DNA of 64,000 bases from Mycobacteriaceae bacterium (GCA_028726465.1 JAQYQB010000026.1:186001-250000); one strand, 5' to 3'; numbered from the stretch's first letter, positions 24,992-33,683 are shown. Notes: generated from the sequence alone by a model not told the origin. Made by a program: numbers and translations.

Positions 24992-25023
24992 ACGGAGTGG
25001 TTACCACACGGAGTGGTTACCAC
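24992..25023. repeat. Two tandem copies of a 16-bp unit containing a palindrome
   Basis: ACGGAGTGGTTACCAC occurs at 24992-25007 and 25008-25023. Each copy contains GTGGT-T-ACCAC, a perfect 11-bp inverted repeat. They lie 66 bases upstream of the pentapeptide-repeat gene and look like a pair of operator sites or iterons. The rest of 24844-25088 shows no convincing gene. Confidence 0.8.
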
Positions 25024-25088
25024 CTATTGCGAAGGATTCGACGGCCGTTGCCCCCAGTGGATTATTAACTCTCCACAGATTAAATAAC

Positions 25089-25433
25089 ATGTATAAAGCA
25101 ATGCCTATTTCACGGTCTACTGATTTGGCCGGCAAAGACATTTCTGGAAGAGATATGTCTAATTATGACCTAACTGATATCAACCTTGAAGGAAGCGTGT
25201 GCCGGGGATGCTCATTCCGAGGCTCCATGTTGGCATGGGCTAATTTGAAATCAGCAGATTTCACCGGCGCAGATTTTACGGATGCAATCCTTAGTGAATC
25301 AGATTTTCGTGGAGCGACGCTAACCCATGCTGACTTAACAGGCGCATATCTAGTTCCCATTATTGCTGATGAGGAACAATTTTCCGACTGCATAGGGGTT
25401 GAGGAATCTGCGATTGAGTTTCCCAGTTCTTGA
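25089..25433 (+). CDS. Pentapeptide-repeat protein
   Basis: The 114-residue protein contains about ten consecutive A(D/N)LXX-type units: DLAGK, DISGR, DMSNY, DLTDI, NLEGS, then SFRGS through DFTGA, DFTDA, DFRGA and DLTGA. This predicts a right-handed quadrilateral beta-helix of just over two coils, short for the family. No signal peptide or membrane segment is seen, so it is probably cytoplasmic. Some such proteins mimic DNA and protect gyrase; nothing here shows that role. Codon use is AT-rich compared with the flanks, in keeping with acquisition. There is no strong Shine-Dalgarno before ATG 25089, and the palindromic tandem repeats upstream may control it. Confidence 0.8.
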   Translation: MYKAMPISRSTDLAGKDISGRDMSNYDLTDINLEGSVCRGCSFRGSMLAWANLKSADFTGADFTDAILSESDFRGATLTHADLTGAYLVPIIADEEQFSDCIGVEESAIEFPSS

Positions 25434-25483
25434 TCTGGTTTGTGCTCCCAAAACTCGGCTACAAACTCCGCTGACGCACAACA

Positions 25484-25498
25484 TCGTCGCCGGCTCCA
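25484..25498 (+). repeat. attR-like repeat
   Basis: TCGTCGCCGGCTCCA, an exact copy of the 3' end of tRNA-Gly (23397-23411), marks the distal end of the island. Confidence 0.8.
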
Positions 25499-25503
25499 TG
25501 CGT

Positions 25504-25538
25504 AAAGGCAGGACACCACTCGGTGCCCTGCCTTTTCT
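25504..25538 (+). terminator. Strong terminator just outside attR, probably the original tRNA-Gly terminator
   Basis: AAAGGCAGG (25504-25512) pairs with CCTGCCTTT (25527-25535), with an inner stem CACC/GGTG, followed by TTCTC. It lies 6 bases after the att copy, the place expected for the terminator of the uninterrupted tRNA gene. Confidence 0.75.
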
Positions 25539-25575
25539 CATGCGGTCTTTAGACCGCGCTGTGGTTGATTCTTGC

Positions 25576-27273
25576 CTAGCTGCAGGTGACGATCGGCTGC
25601 GGGTCGTAGACCGTGGTGGTGGTCTCCCGGGAGATTTCCTGTCCGCTCAGGTTGCGGATGACGCGCGTGTCCGAGGTGGTAAAGCCCGGCGCGCCTGACG
25701 ACGGCGAGCAGTCCTCGGCATCGACCTGCTTGGGCTGCGGCTGGGTCTGGGCCCACCGGCCGTTGTTGATGGATTCGACCTCGACGGTCTTGGTGCCCTT
25801 GAGCTGCACGGTGATTTCGCTGTTGCTGTAGCTAGTCGAAATCATCACTGGGTGCTCGGAGTTGTTGGTGAACTGCAGGTCGATAGCGCCCTCGTACACG
25901 GTGGCCTCGCGGCCGGCCGGGTAGCGCGAGATGTAGTAGGAGTGCGGGGTGTGGGCGGTATCTTCCATGCCTGCGAAGTAGGCGGCGTTGTACAAGGTGG
26001 TGGCGAACTGGGAGATACCGCCGCCGACGGCCTCGCCCGCGCGGCCGTCGATGATGATGCCGGACTCGACATAGCCCTGCGCGGTGCCGCGCGGGCCGGT
26101 GTAGCCGTTGAGCGAGAAGGTCTCGCCCGGGGCGAGGAAGGCACCGTTGACCTGGTCGGCCACGCGCTTGATGTTCTGCCCCGACGCGCCGGAGAAGCCG
26201 CCGGTGGTGAACTCCCCGATGACGTCGTCGAAACTGGCGTTTTCGGCCTGCTCGGTGGTGAACGTGGCGGGCTCGTCGCGGTACTCGGCGTCCCACTCGC
26301 GGTCCTTGTTGTCCTTGACGCGCTCGTCAAAGCCATCCATGGTCTTGTCCCAGTCGATGACCACGCCGTCGCGGTGCGGGGTGACCTGCTTGGAACCGCC
26401 GGCAAAGGAGATGGTGGCGTTCTGCTTGACCTGGACCGAAGGCTTGAGGGCCTCCCCGATCATCTCCTGGGCGCGCTCGTTGTTGATCTTCAGCTCCAGC
26501 TTGCCGTCGTGGGGCTCAATCGTGACGAACTGTTCGATCTCGTCCGGGGTGATGCGGGACTCGACGTCGTCGCGGCCGCGGGTGACCAGATCGCCAGCCA
26601 CGGCATCGGCGGCGTCGCCCTCGGCCATCTTTTCCACCTCGTCCTGGGTGATGGCGGGCTCGGTTTCCTCCGCGTCCACCTCGACGCCCTCGGGGTTGAC
26701 CCACCCCTCGGAGACCTCCGTGGCCAGCTCCTCGCGGTCGACGGACTGGCCGGTCACGGCGTCAGTGACGTTGACCTTGCCGCCGGCGAGATTAATCGCA
26801 CCGTCCTTGGGCTCGACGGTCAAGTCTTGGTTGAGGCGATCGACGGTCGGCTGGAACGCAGCCTCGTCAACATCGGTGTCCACGTCGTATTCGCGCTGGG
26901 GCGCGAAGAAGCTGTAAACGCGGGCGAACGGGTTGAGGGAAGCGTTCTCGATGCCGTCCACGGCCTTCTTAAAGTCCATCCGCAGGCCGGCCTCGTGGGG
27001 GATGAACTCCGTGGTCTTTTCCCCGGCGGTGACCGTCACGGGCTGGTTTTCCACGTCCCCGAGCTCGTCCTCCAGTTTCGCCACGGCATCGCGGCGTTCC
27101 ATGTTGGAAATATCTACTCCACCGACGGAGACGGCCCGGGGCGTCTTGCCTTGGTTCGCCACGACATCCATGGCGTAGGCAACGCCCGCGATGACGAAAA
27201 GGCCGACCAAGATGCCCAGGGCAATGGCCCAACCCTTCACTCCGCGTTTTCCGTTCGCTTTACTCACACGCAC
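25576..27273 (-). CDS. VanW family protein with peptidoglycan-binding-like repeats
   Basis: This 565-residue protein has an N-terminal signal-anchor helix (GWAIALGILVGLFVIAGVAYA). Two PG_binding_4-like modules (about 50-150 and 230-330) follow, then a VanW domain with SGQNIKRVADQVNGAFLAPG, GGGISQFATTLYNAAYFAGM and the late SYYISRYPAGREATVYEG. It should be outside the membrane, facing the wall. VanW was first seen in vancomycin-resistance clusters, but its biochemical role is not settled. The start may be GTG 27273 or the GTG two codons later (27267), since TACTGT upstream suggests a leaderless mRNA. It is a single gene converging on the tRNA/island region. Confidence 0.85.
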   Translation of the reverse strand: MRVSKANGKRGVKGWAIALGILVGLFVIAGVAYAMDVVANQGKTPRAVSVGGVDISNMERRDAVAKLEDELGDVENQPVTVTAGEKTTEFIPHEAGLRMDFKKAVDGIENASLNPFARVYSFFAPQREYDVDTDVDEAAFQPTVDRLNQDLTVEPKDGAINLAGGKVNVTDAVTGQSVDREELATEVSEGWVNPEGVEVDAEETEPAITQDEVEKMAEGDAADAVAGDLVTRGRDDVESRITPDEIEQFVTIEPHDGKLELKINNERAQEMIGEALKPSVQVKQNATISFAGGSKQVTPHRDGVVIDWDKTMDGFDERVKDNKDREWDAEYRDEPATFTTEQAENASFDDVIGEFTTGGFSGASGQNIKRVADQVNGAFLAPGETFSLNGYTGPRGTAQGYVESGIIIDGRAGEAVGGGISQFATTLYNAAYFAGMEDTAHTPHSYYISRYPAGREATVYEGAIDLQFTNNSEHPVMISTSYSNSEITVQLKGTKTVEVESINNGRWAQTQPQPKQVDAEDCSPSSGAPGFTTSDTRVIRNLSGQEISRETTTTVYDPQPIVTCS

Positions 27274-27391
27274 TACAGTAATGGCTTACCGGCCCTAATT
27301 CCTAGTCAGGAGGCCTAAAGTATTATCAAGACAACCGCGCCGGGGCGGGTAAAGAGGACACCGGGGGTGACATATGTAGCGGCCTCGGCGG

Positions 27392-28666
27392 CTACTCCGC
27401 GGGTGGAGCCGTCCCGGGATCCGCGCCTGGGGCGGGCTCGGGTTCCGTGTGAGATTCGGCCACGCGCAGGGCGGATTCAGCCACCCGCGCGGGCGGGAGT
27501 TGGCCGCCATCCACGGCCGCTTCCAGGTGGTTTAGGACGCTCTGGAAATCCACGGCGGTCGACCATAGCGCCTGGTCCGCGCCGGCGGCCAGGGAGGCGG
27601 TGACGGCTTCCTCTGGGGACATCTGGTCCGTAATCGCCTTCATGCCGGTGAGATCGTCGGTATAGGTCAGGCCGCGGAAACCGGCGTGCTCGCGCAGCAG
27701 CCCGTAGGCGTGGTTGTTGAGACTGGCCGGGGTGACCCCGTCGCCCAGCCCCGGCACCACCAGGTGCCCCACCATGACCCCGGCGCCCGGCGATTGGGGC
27801 AGCGCGACGTCGAAGGGCACCAGGTCGTAGCCCACCAGCTGGTCCAGCGGCGGGGTGGTTGCCATTCCCTGGTGCGTGTCCCCGCTGGCGCGGCCGTGCC
27901 CCGGGTAGTGCTTGAACACCGGCCGCACCCCGGCGTTGTGCAGGCCCCGGGCAAAAGCGGCGCCGAGCTCACCCGCGGCGGCCGGATCCGGGGAGAAGGA
28001 ACGGTCGCCCACCACGTTCAGGCCACCGCCGTCGACGTCGATAACCGGAGCGAAGTCCACGGTAACACCGTGGGCGGACAGGGTCTGGCCCACCGCGAAG
28101 CCCTGGCGCTCGGCCTCTGCGGTCCCGCCGGCGACCATGTCCCGCGGGGTCGGGAAATCCCCCAGGATTTCCGAGAAACGCTGGACCCGTCCTCCCTCAA
28201 AGTCGATGGAGACATCAAAGTCGCGACCGACCGCCGCGCGCAGAGCGTGGATATCCCGCCCCGGGGTCTGCAACAACTCCGGGTCCGCCCAGCTGGTGAT
28301 GAAGATACCGCCGGCCCCGGCCTTGAGCTTCGCCAGCGCGTCGTCGTAGTTGACCACGCCCGGCATCAGCAACGAGGCGAGCTGCTCGCGCCGGGTGGCC
28401 GGCAGCTGCACCGCCGGTGCCGGTTCCGGCTGGCTCGTGGAAGAGCTCGTCTGCGGGGCCGAAGAACTCGTTTTAGTTTCGCTGCTGACCACACCAGCCG
28501 GGGGCGCGGCCTGCTCTGCCTCGTCCGACGAGCAGGCGCTGAGCGCGCCACCACCGGCCACGAGGGTTACCACGGCAACCAGCGCGACCCGTGCACACGG
28601 GGTACCAATGCGGGTGGCAGCGAGCAGGCGACGACGCCACTGCGCGGGCCGGGGAAACGGAATCAT
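27392..28666 (-). CDS. Glycoside hydrolase family 3 lipoprotein, NagZ-like beta-N-acetylhexosaminidase
   Basis: The 424-residue precursor has a basic N terminus, a hydrophobic helix and lipobox LSAC, so it is a membrane-anchored lipoprotein. GH3 signatures are SIDFEGGRVQRF, FKHYPGHGRASGDTHQG (the K-H-(F/Y)-P-G-H-G and D-x-H motifs of NagZ-type enzymes) and LTYTDDLTGM, whose Asp is the catalytic nucleophile. It probably removes N-acetylglucosamine from muropeptides or glycans outside the membrane, unlike cytosolic NagZ of E. coli. ATG 28666 is preferred because the signal peptide fits; upstream in-frame codons lack signals. The USP gene is divergent. Confidence 0.85.
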   Translation of the reverse strand: MIPFPRPAQWRRRLLAATRIGTPCARVALVAVVTLVAGGGALSACSSDEAEQAAPPAGVVSSETKTSSSAPQTSSSTSQPEPAPAVQLPATRREQLASLLMPGVVNYDDALAKLKAGAGGIFITSWADPELLQTPGRDIHALRAAVGRDFDVSIDFEGGRVQRFSEILGDFPTPRDMVAGGTAEAERQGFAVGQTLSAHGVTVDFAPVIDVDGGGLNVVGDRSFSPDPAAAGELGAAFARGLHNAGVRPVFKHYPGHGRASGDTHQGMATTPPLDQLVGYDLVPFDVALPQSPGAGVMVGHLVVPGLGDGVTPASLNNHAYGLLREHAGFRGLTYTDDLTGMKAITDQMSPEEAVTASLAAGADQALWSTAVDFQSVLNHLEAAVDGGQLPPARVAESALRVAESHTEPEPAPGADPGTAPPAE

Positions 28667-28726
28667 GGCATATAGTCTGCCATTAGTCAGCCACATCACG
28701 CCCGAATGCCTACTAAGATGGCGGGC

Positions 28727-29233
28727 ATGAGTAACGGCCAAACCATGTTAATTGCGTTCGACGGCTCGGAGCGCGCCGCCCGCGCCATGCAGCAAGCCGC
28801 TCAGCTGCTGCGCCCCAGCACGGTGGAGATCCTCACCGCCTGGGAGCCGGCCGCCCGCCAGGCCGCCCGTGCGGTTAGCCGCACCGGCCTGCACCAGTCG
28901 ACGGTCTCCCCGGAGGCCACCGAGGAAGACCCGGCCTACGAGGAGGCGCTGGCCATCTGCCGCCGCGGCGTCGAGGTGGCCGAGGGGCTCGGCCTAGCGG
29001 GACGCGCCCACCTGGTCGAATCCGCCACGACTATCGCCTCCGCCATCGTGGATGCCGCCCAAGAGCTGGACGTGGACGTCATCGTCACCGGTACCCGCGC
29101 GCTGACGGGCTTCCGCTCCTGGTGGACTAACTCCACCGCGGACCAGATCGTGCGCAACGCCGGCATCCCGGTCTTTATTGTCCCGCCGGAAAACGACGAG
29201 GACGAAGAAGATGCCCCGGAATACTTCGAGTAG
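28727..29233 (+). CDS. Universal stress protein (UspA) family
   Basis: This 168-residue single-domain USP opens with TMLIAFDGSERAARAMQQAA and closes with IPVFIVPP, as usual. The nucleotide loop expected as G-x2-G-x9-G-(S/T) is altered to GTRALTGFRSWWTNST, with Ala and Asn at the second and third glycine positions, so ATP binding may be lost. The C terminus is strongly acidic (NDEDEEDAPEYFE). I use ATG 28727, since TAAGAT (28714-28719) sits 7 bases before it (leaderless). Two other in-frame ATGs lie 3 and 7 codons upstream. It precedes the DUF2613 and aftD genes by short gaps and may share their transcript. Confidence 0.85.
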   Translation: MSNGQTMLIAFDGSERAARAMQQAAQLLRPSTVEILTAWEPAARQAARAVSRTGLHQSTVSPEATEEDPAYEEALAICRRGVEVAEGLGLAGRAHLVESATTIASAIVDAAQELDVDVIVTGTRALTGFRSWWTNSTADQIVRNAGIPVFIVPPENDEDEEDAPEYFE

Positions 29234-29251
29234 CTGCTAGGATTTGGTCCC

Positions 29252-29449
29252 ATGGCAGTAGAATCCGACTCTTTGACAAAGCGCACGCTGGGCCCGGCCG
29301 TCGGCAGCGCCGTGGTCGGCCTGGTGCTCGGCGTGGTCACCATCGTGGGGATCGCCCAGTTCAGCGACGCTGATACGGTGCCTTCCGGCCACGCGGTGCC
29401 GGCCGATGACGCCGTGCTGGGCGGGCCTGAGTACGGCTCCCGCCAGTAG
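29252..29449 (+). CDS. DUF2613 small membrane protein
   Basis: This 65-residue protein has one transmembrane helix (GPAVGSAVVGLVLGVVTIVGIAQF) followed by an extracytoplasmic tail containing VPSGHAVPADDAVLGGPEYGSR, the conserved end of DUF2613. The family is restricted to corynebacteria and relatives and commonly precedes aftD. The aftD GTG is 2 bases after the stop, so the two are probably co-translated and the small protein may assist the transferase; that is inference from position. Confidence 0.8.
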   Translation: MAVESDSLTKRTLGPAVGSAVVGLVLGVVTIVGIAQFSDADTVPSGHAVPADDAVLGGPEYGSRQ

Positions 29450-29451
29450 GC

Positions 29452-32400
29452 GTGCCCCGGCTGTCTACTAAACTCCGCCCCCACCTCGCCGGGTGGGGGC
29501 TTTTGGCGATCGTCGTCTTTGTCCTGCAGTTCGGGCACAACACCCAGGTCGCGGCCGACACCAAGCACGACCTGCTGGTCGACCCGGCGGGTTTTCTGCG
29601 CGGGGCGCTGACCCCCTGGACGGATGTGTTTACCCTGGGGCAGCTGCAAAACCAGGCCTACGGTTATCTCTTCCCGCACGGGCTCTTCTTCCTAGCCGCC
29701 GATCCCCTGCCGGAGTGGGTGGCGCTGCGGCTGTGGTGGCTGCTGGTGACCGGCGTGGGCTTTTCCGGGGCCTTCCTGCTGGCCCGGCGCGCCACCGACG
29801 CGGGCCCGGGCTGGTCGTTTATCGCGGCGCTGGCCTACGCGCTTTCCCCGCGCGTTATGACCACGCTGACCACGATCTCCTCGGAGACCTGGCCGGTCAT
29901 GCTGGCCCCCTGGGTCCTGGTGGCTTGCCTCGCCCCGCGGTCGGGGCGCTGGCAGTGGGCGGCCGCGGTCATCCCGGTCGCGCTGATGGGCGCGGTCAAT
30001 GCCACCGCCACCCTGGCCGCCTGCGTGCCGGCGGCGGTGGTCTTGCTCTGCCAGCGGCGCTGGCGTTTCTTCGGCGCCTGGCTGGCCGGCTGCGCGCTGG
30101 TCAGCGCCTGGTGGATCGTCCCGCTGCTGGTGCTGGGGCGCTTTGCGGCGCCCTTTACGGAATTCATCGAGTCGGCATTCGTCACCACGCGCTGGCTCAA
30201 CCTGGCCGAGATCCTGCGTGGAACTACCAGCTGGTCCCCCTTCGTGGACACCGAGCGCACCGCCGGCGTGCTGCTGGTGGCCGAACCCGTCTTCGTCCTG
30301 GCGACCGTAGCCGTGGCCGCCGCCGGGCTGGTGGGACTGTGCCGCCTGCCGCGGACGTGGTCGGTGGTGCTGATAGTGGGCATCGCGGTGCTGGGTACCA
30401 GCCTGCCGGCTTACCGGGAGCTGCTCGACGGGCCGCTGGCCGCGCTGCGCAACCTGCACAAATTCGATCCGCTGGTCCGCCTGCCGCTGGTACTCGGCCT
30501 GGCGCAGCTAGGCGCGCGCCTCGGCTGGCCGCGGACCTTGCGCCCCGACCGCCGGCAGACCGCCGGGCTGCTGCTGGCCGTGGTGGTCGCGGCCAGCGCG
30601 TTCCCGGCCCTGTCCGGGCGCCTGCTGCCGCGCGGGGCCTACGATAAGGTACCAAGCTACTGGACCGCTGCCACTGATTTTCTGAACGAACACGCCGCCG
30701 GCACCCGCACGCTCATCTACCCGCCCGCGTCCTTTGCCCGGCAGGACTGGGGCTGGACCCGCGACGAGCCGGCGCAGCCGCTGCTTGAAGTCCCCTGGGC
30801 CGTCCGCGACGCCATCCCGCTTATCCCGCCGGAGGCCATCCGCGGCTTGGACGGGATTACCGCGGCCTTGGAACACGACCCGGCCGCGGGGGCGAAGGCC
30901 CTACAGCGCCTGGGCATCGGCGCGGTGCTGCAGCGCCACGACCTGGACGAGCCGGCGGCCAGCGATAGCTCGGTGCGCGCGGAAGACCTGCCGGGCACGG
31001 TCCACACCTTCGGCGAGGTGGACGTGGTGCTGCTCGACCCGCAGCAGGACCTGCAGATGGCTGACGGCGCCCCGGTGCGCGTGGCCGGCGGCGGCGAGGT
31101 CCTCGCCCTACTGGACATGGTGGATGCGCCCGGCGCGCGCGAGCTCGTAGACGCGGACGCCGACATCGTGACCGATACCCCGCTGCTGGTGGACCGCAAC
31201 TACGGCACGCTAGACGGCCCGGTCTCCGCCCCGCTGGCCAAGGGCGATAGCTCCCGGGTCCACAACCGGCTGCGCGACTACCCCTCGGCAGGACAAACGG
31301 TGGCGGTCGAAGAACACGGCGGCCGCGTGGTGGCGGAGTCCTCGGCCGCCGATGCCGACTCCTTCGGCGGCGCCGATCCCGCCCGCTCCGTGACCGCCGC
31401 GGTCGACGGGCAGGACGACACCGCCTGGTGGCCGGCCCCGGGGCAGACCGGCTGGCTGGAGCTCCAGGCCCCGCAGGGCGAGGTCTTTGCCTCCCCGGTG
31501 CTCAGGCTCACCGCCACCGACGACACCCGCGCGACTGTCTCGTCCGGCTCCGCCTCCGTCGAGGTGGAGCTTAGCGCCGGCGAGGAGTCCACGGTGCGCG
31601 TGCCCGGCGGCGACAGCGCCGCGGTGCGCATCACCCCGCACGAGCGCGTCGGCATCACCGCCGCCGAGGTCGCCGGCCACCCCATCGAACGCGTCGTGAC
31701 GGTGCCGGATACCTCACCTAACGTGGAGGCCTTCTTCTTCCAGCGGCTGACCGTGGACACGGGTGCCATCATCCGGGACTTCACCGCGCCGCGGGAGATG
31801 GAGCTTCCCCTGCGCGCAGGCGCTGAATCCGACGCCGACAAAGACGCCGAGGCGCCGGGGGTGCGCATCGACGGCCGCGACTACCGCCCGGGCGAGACGG
31901 TGCGGCTGCCGGCCGGCCCGCACCGGCTGGAAACCGCGGCGGCCTGGGTCCAGCTGGGCGAGCTGCCGCGCACTCCCCTTGAGCCCACCGGGGAGGCTAT
32001 CGCCCCGGCAGACCACGAGCGCCTGCTGATTACCGGGCGAGCGTATAACGCCGGGCTCAACGGCTGGCTGGACTATGCCCCGCTGCAGGCCCGACAGGTG
32101 GACGCGGCCACCCAGGCTTTTGTCATTCCGGCGGGCGCGAGCGGCACCTTCCGCCTGACCTTCGCCGCAACGGGCGCGTACCAGGCCGGCCTTCTCGGCG
32201 GCGGGGCGCTGGGGCTGCTGACGGTTATCGCCTGCGCGGTGGTCTGTTGGCGCCGGCGCGGCGAGCACGTGCCGCGCTCCTTCCCGGAGCCGCCCCGGGC
32301 GCTGTGCCTGGCACTGGCCGCGGGCGGGCTCGCGCTGGTGGGCTGGCCGGCCCTGCTGGCGGGGATAGCGGCGTTCGCGGCGGTGCGCTGGACGACGCTG

Positions 32401-32607
32401 CCGGCCCCGGCCTTGTCCGCCGCGCTGCTGGCGGCCGCCGGGGCAATGCTGGCCCGCGCGCCCTGGCCGAGTGCGGGCTATGCCGGCGATTCGGCGCTGG
32501 TCACCGCCCTGTGCGCCGGGGCGGTCGCGTGCGTGTTCGCCGCTTCTTCCCGCACCGGCCACAGCGTCCGCACCACGCGCGCGCCGGGGCGTTCCACCCA
32601 TTCGTAG
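29452..32607 (+). CDS. aftD: Alpha-(1->3)-arabinofuranosyltransferase AftD
   Basis: This very large (1051-residue) GT-C membrane enzyme has about ten N-terminal helices, an early acidic loop (DTKHDLLVDP, residues ~35-45) and a long periplasmic part. That part includes a discoidin/CBM-like segment (ADPARSVTAAVDGQDDTAWW, about residues 640-720), then C-terminal helices. It belongs to DUF3367/AftD, which adds branching arabinofuranose residues to arabinogalactan and lipoarabinomannan from decaprenyl-phosphoryl-arabinose outside the membrane. Length agrees with C. glutamicum AftD. GTG 29452 follows the DUF2613 stop by 2 bases. The last 130 bases overlap the converging acyltransferase gene. Confidence 0.92.
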   Translation: MPRLSTKLRPHLAGWGLLAIVVFVLQFGHNTQVAADTKHDLLVDPAGFLRGALTPWTDVFTLGQLQNQAYGYLFPHGLFFLAADPLPEWVALRLWWLLVTGVGFSGAFLLARRATDAGPGWSFIAALAYALSPRVMTTLTTISSETWPVMLAPWVLVACLAPRSGRWQWAAAVIPVALMGAVNATATLAACVPAAVVLLCQRRWRFFGAWLAGCALVSAWWIVPLLVLGRFAAPFTEFIESAFVTTRWLNLAEILRGTTSWSPFVDTERTAGVLLVAEPVFVLATVAVAAAGLVGLCRLPRTWSVVLIVGIAVLGTSLPAYRELLDGPLAALRNLHKFDPLVRLPLVLGLAQLGARLGWPRTLRPDRRQTAGLLLAVVVAASAFPALSGRLLPRGAYDKVPSYWTAATDFLNEHAAGTRTLIYPPASFARQDWGWTRDEPAQPLLEVPWAVRDAIPLIPPEAIRGLDGITAALEHDPAAGAKALQRLGIGAVLQRHDLDEPAASDSSVRAEDLPGTVHTFGEVDVVLLDPQQDLQMADGAPVRVAGGGEVLALLDMVDAPGARELVDADADIVTDTPLLVDRNYGTLDGPVSAPLAKGDSSRVHNRLRDYPSAGQTVAVEEHGGRVVAESSAADADSFGGADPARSVTAAVDGQDDTAWWPAPGQTGWLELQAPQGEVFASPVLRLTATDDTRATVSSGSASVEVELSAGEESTVRVPGGDSAAVRITPHERVGITAAEVAGHPIERVVTVPDTSPNVEAFFFQRLTVDTGAIIRDFTAPREMELPLRAGAESDADKDAEAPGVRIDGRDYRPGETVRLPAGPHRLETAAAWVQLGELPRTPLEPTGEAIAPADHERLLITGRAYNAGLNGWLDYAPLQARQVDAATQAFVIPAGASGTFRLTFAATGAYQAGLLGGGALGLLTVIACAVVCWRRRGEHVPRSFPEPPRALCLALAAGGLALVGWPALLAGIAAFAAVRWTTLPAPALSAALLAAAGAMLARAPWPSAGYAGDSALVTALCAGAVACVFAASSRTGHSVRTTRAPGRSTHS

Positions 32608-33683
32608 CCGGCGGCGCTGACCACTACCGTGCCGGCCACCGTGGCCAGCCACACGAGGACGAAGTTTATGGCCCCGCCGCTAAACAGATCGATCCCCAGC
32701 AGCGGGAAGACCAGGTCCAGCACCGCCACGTGCCAGAGGAAGATGCCATAAGACCAGACTCCGGCCGCCTGCAGGGGCGCGGATTCCAGCACCCGCGAGC
32801 GCGGTGCGAAGATGAAGGGCAACACCACGCAGGCGGCGAAGACCCCGCCGACCAGGATGCGGCGGGCAAACTCGTCCGGGTCCGGGTGGGTCAGCCCGCG
32901 CGGGCCGAACCACTCCCGGCTAGCCAGCCAGATGCACCCGGCGGCCAGGCCCAGCCACATCCAGCGCCACGAAGCCACCCGCTGGACCCAGGCCGGAACG
33001 CGGCCTTCGGCCTCGGCGGCCAGCATGCCCACGGCGAACCACAAGGTATAGGCCGGCGGCCAGATCTGGGTATTAATCCCGTCCGGGTCCGCGTTCGCCA
33101 CGAAGGGCAACAACGCCCAGCCCAGGCTCAGCGCGGCCGAAGCCGCAATCACCAGGCAGCGCACTCGGCGCCCGCCCGGGAGGAGTTGGGCGGCGATGGC
33201 CAGCAGGGGCATCGTTAAGTAGAAGGCGATCTCCACGCACAGCGACCACAGGTGGGTCAGCCCGGGGGCCAGGCCGTCTGGCCAGAAGATCTGGGTCGAG
33301 GTGAGGTTGGCTACAACCTGCTGGAGGCTCACCCCGGCGGCCGAGGGCAGGAAGGCCAAGACCGCGATCACGCAGGCCAGGTAAGCCGGCGCGATGCGGG
33401 CGGTGCGGCTGCGGTAGTAGCGCGACCAGCCGCGGGCGGCGTAGCGCTCCCGCCGGCGCCACAGGACGAAGGCGCTGAGCGCGAAGAAAACCGCCACGAA
33501 ATAATCGAAGCGCTCGGCCCAGCCCCAGCCGGTGCCGGTCTGGAAGCTGACGTGGGTGACGATGATGCCCAGCGACGCGACCGCCCGCAGACCGTCTAGG
33601 GCGTCGAGCCGCTGCGGTAAGGTGTTATGCACGCCGGTGTGGGGCGCGGCGGGCTGGCGGTGCTTCGCGTGAGCGTGCGGCAC
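32478..33683 (-). CDS. tmaT: Acyltransferase-3 family membrane protein, TmaT-like
   Basis: The 401-residue protein has ten predicted helices and the acyltransferase-3 hallmarks RLDALDGLRAVASLGIIVTHV (His of helix 1), VFFALSAFVLWRR and RYYRSRTARIAPAYL. Synteny with aftD and the DUF3068 gene matches C. glutamicum NCgl2759 (TmaT), which acetylates trehalose monocorynomycolate before MmpL-mediated export. GTG 33683 is chosen because AAGGAGG (33694-33688) lies 4 bases upstream; the longer open frame lacks signals. The 3' end overlaps aftD tail to tail by 130 bases, so the hydrophilic C-terminal ~40 residues are coded antisense to the end of aftD. Confidence 0.85.
   Translation of the reverse strand: MPHAHAKHRQPAAPHTGVHNTLPQRLDALDGLRAVASLGIIVTHVSFQTGTGWGWAERFDYFVAVFFALSAFVLWRRRERYAARGWSRYYRSRTARIAPAYLACVIAVLAFLPSAAGVSLQQVVANLTSTQIFWPDGLAPGLTHLWSLCVEIAFYLTMPLLAIAAQLLPGGRRVRCLVIAASAALSLGWALLPFVANADPDGINTQIWPPAYTLWFAVGMLAAEAEGRVPAWVQRVASWRWMWLGLAAGCIWLASREWFGPRGLTHPDPDEFARRILVGGVFAACVVLPFIFAPRSRVLESAPLQAAGVWSYGIFLWHVAVLDLVFPLLGIDLFSGGAINFVLVWLATVAGTVVVSAAGYEWVERPGARVVRTLWPVREEAANTHATAPAHRAVTSAESPA

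Larger units (their letters stand above)
23412..25483. mobile_element. Remnant genomic island at tRNA-Gly (about 2.1 kb)
   Basis: The segment between the two copies of the 15-bp repeat is clearly AT-richer than both flanks and carries only accessory or broken genes: a damaged secreted-protein gene, a small membrane protein, a tyrosine-integrase pseudogene and a pentapeptide-repeat protein. It has no intact recombinase, so it is most likely immobile. The stretch 23412-23637 has no convincing gene. Confidence 0.8.

Noticed and set aside
24820..25068. Two overlapping short frames (minus 67 codons, plus 64 codons) in the island
   Set aside because: Neither has a ribosome binding site or recognisable sequence, and both span tandem repeats and AT-rich spacer.
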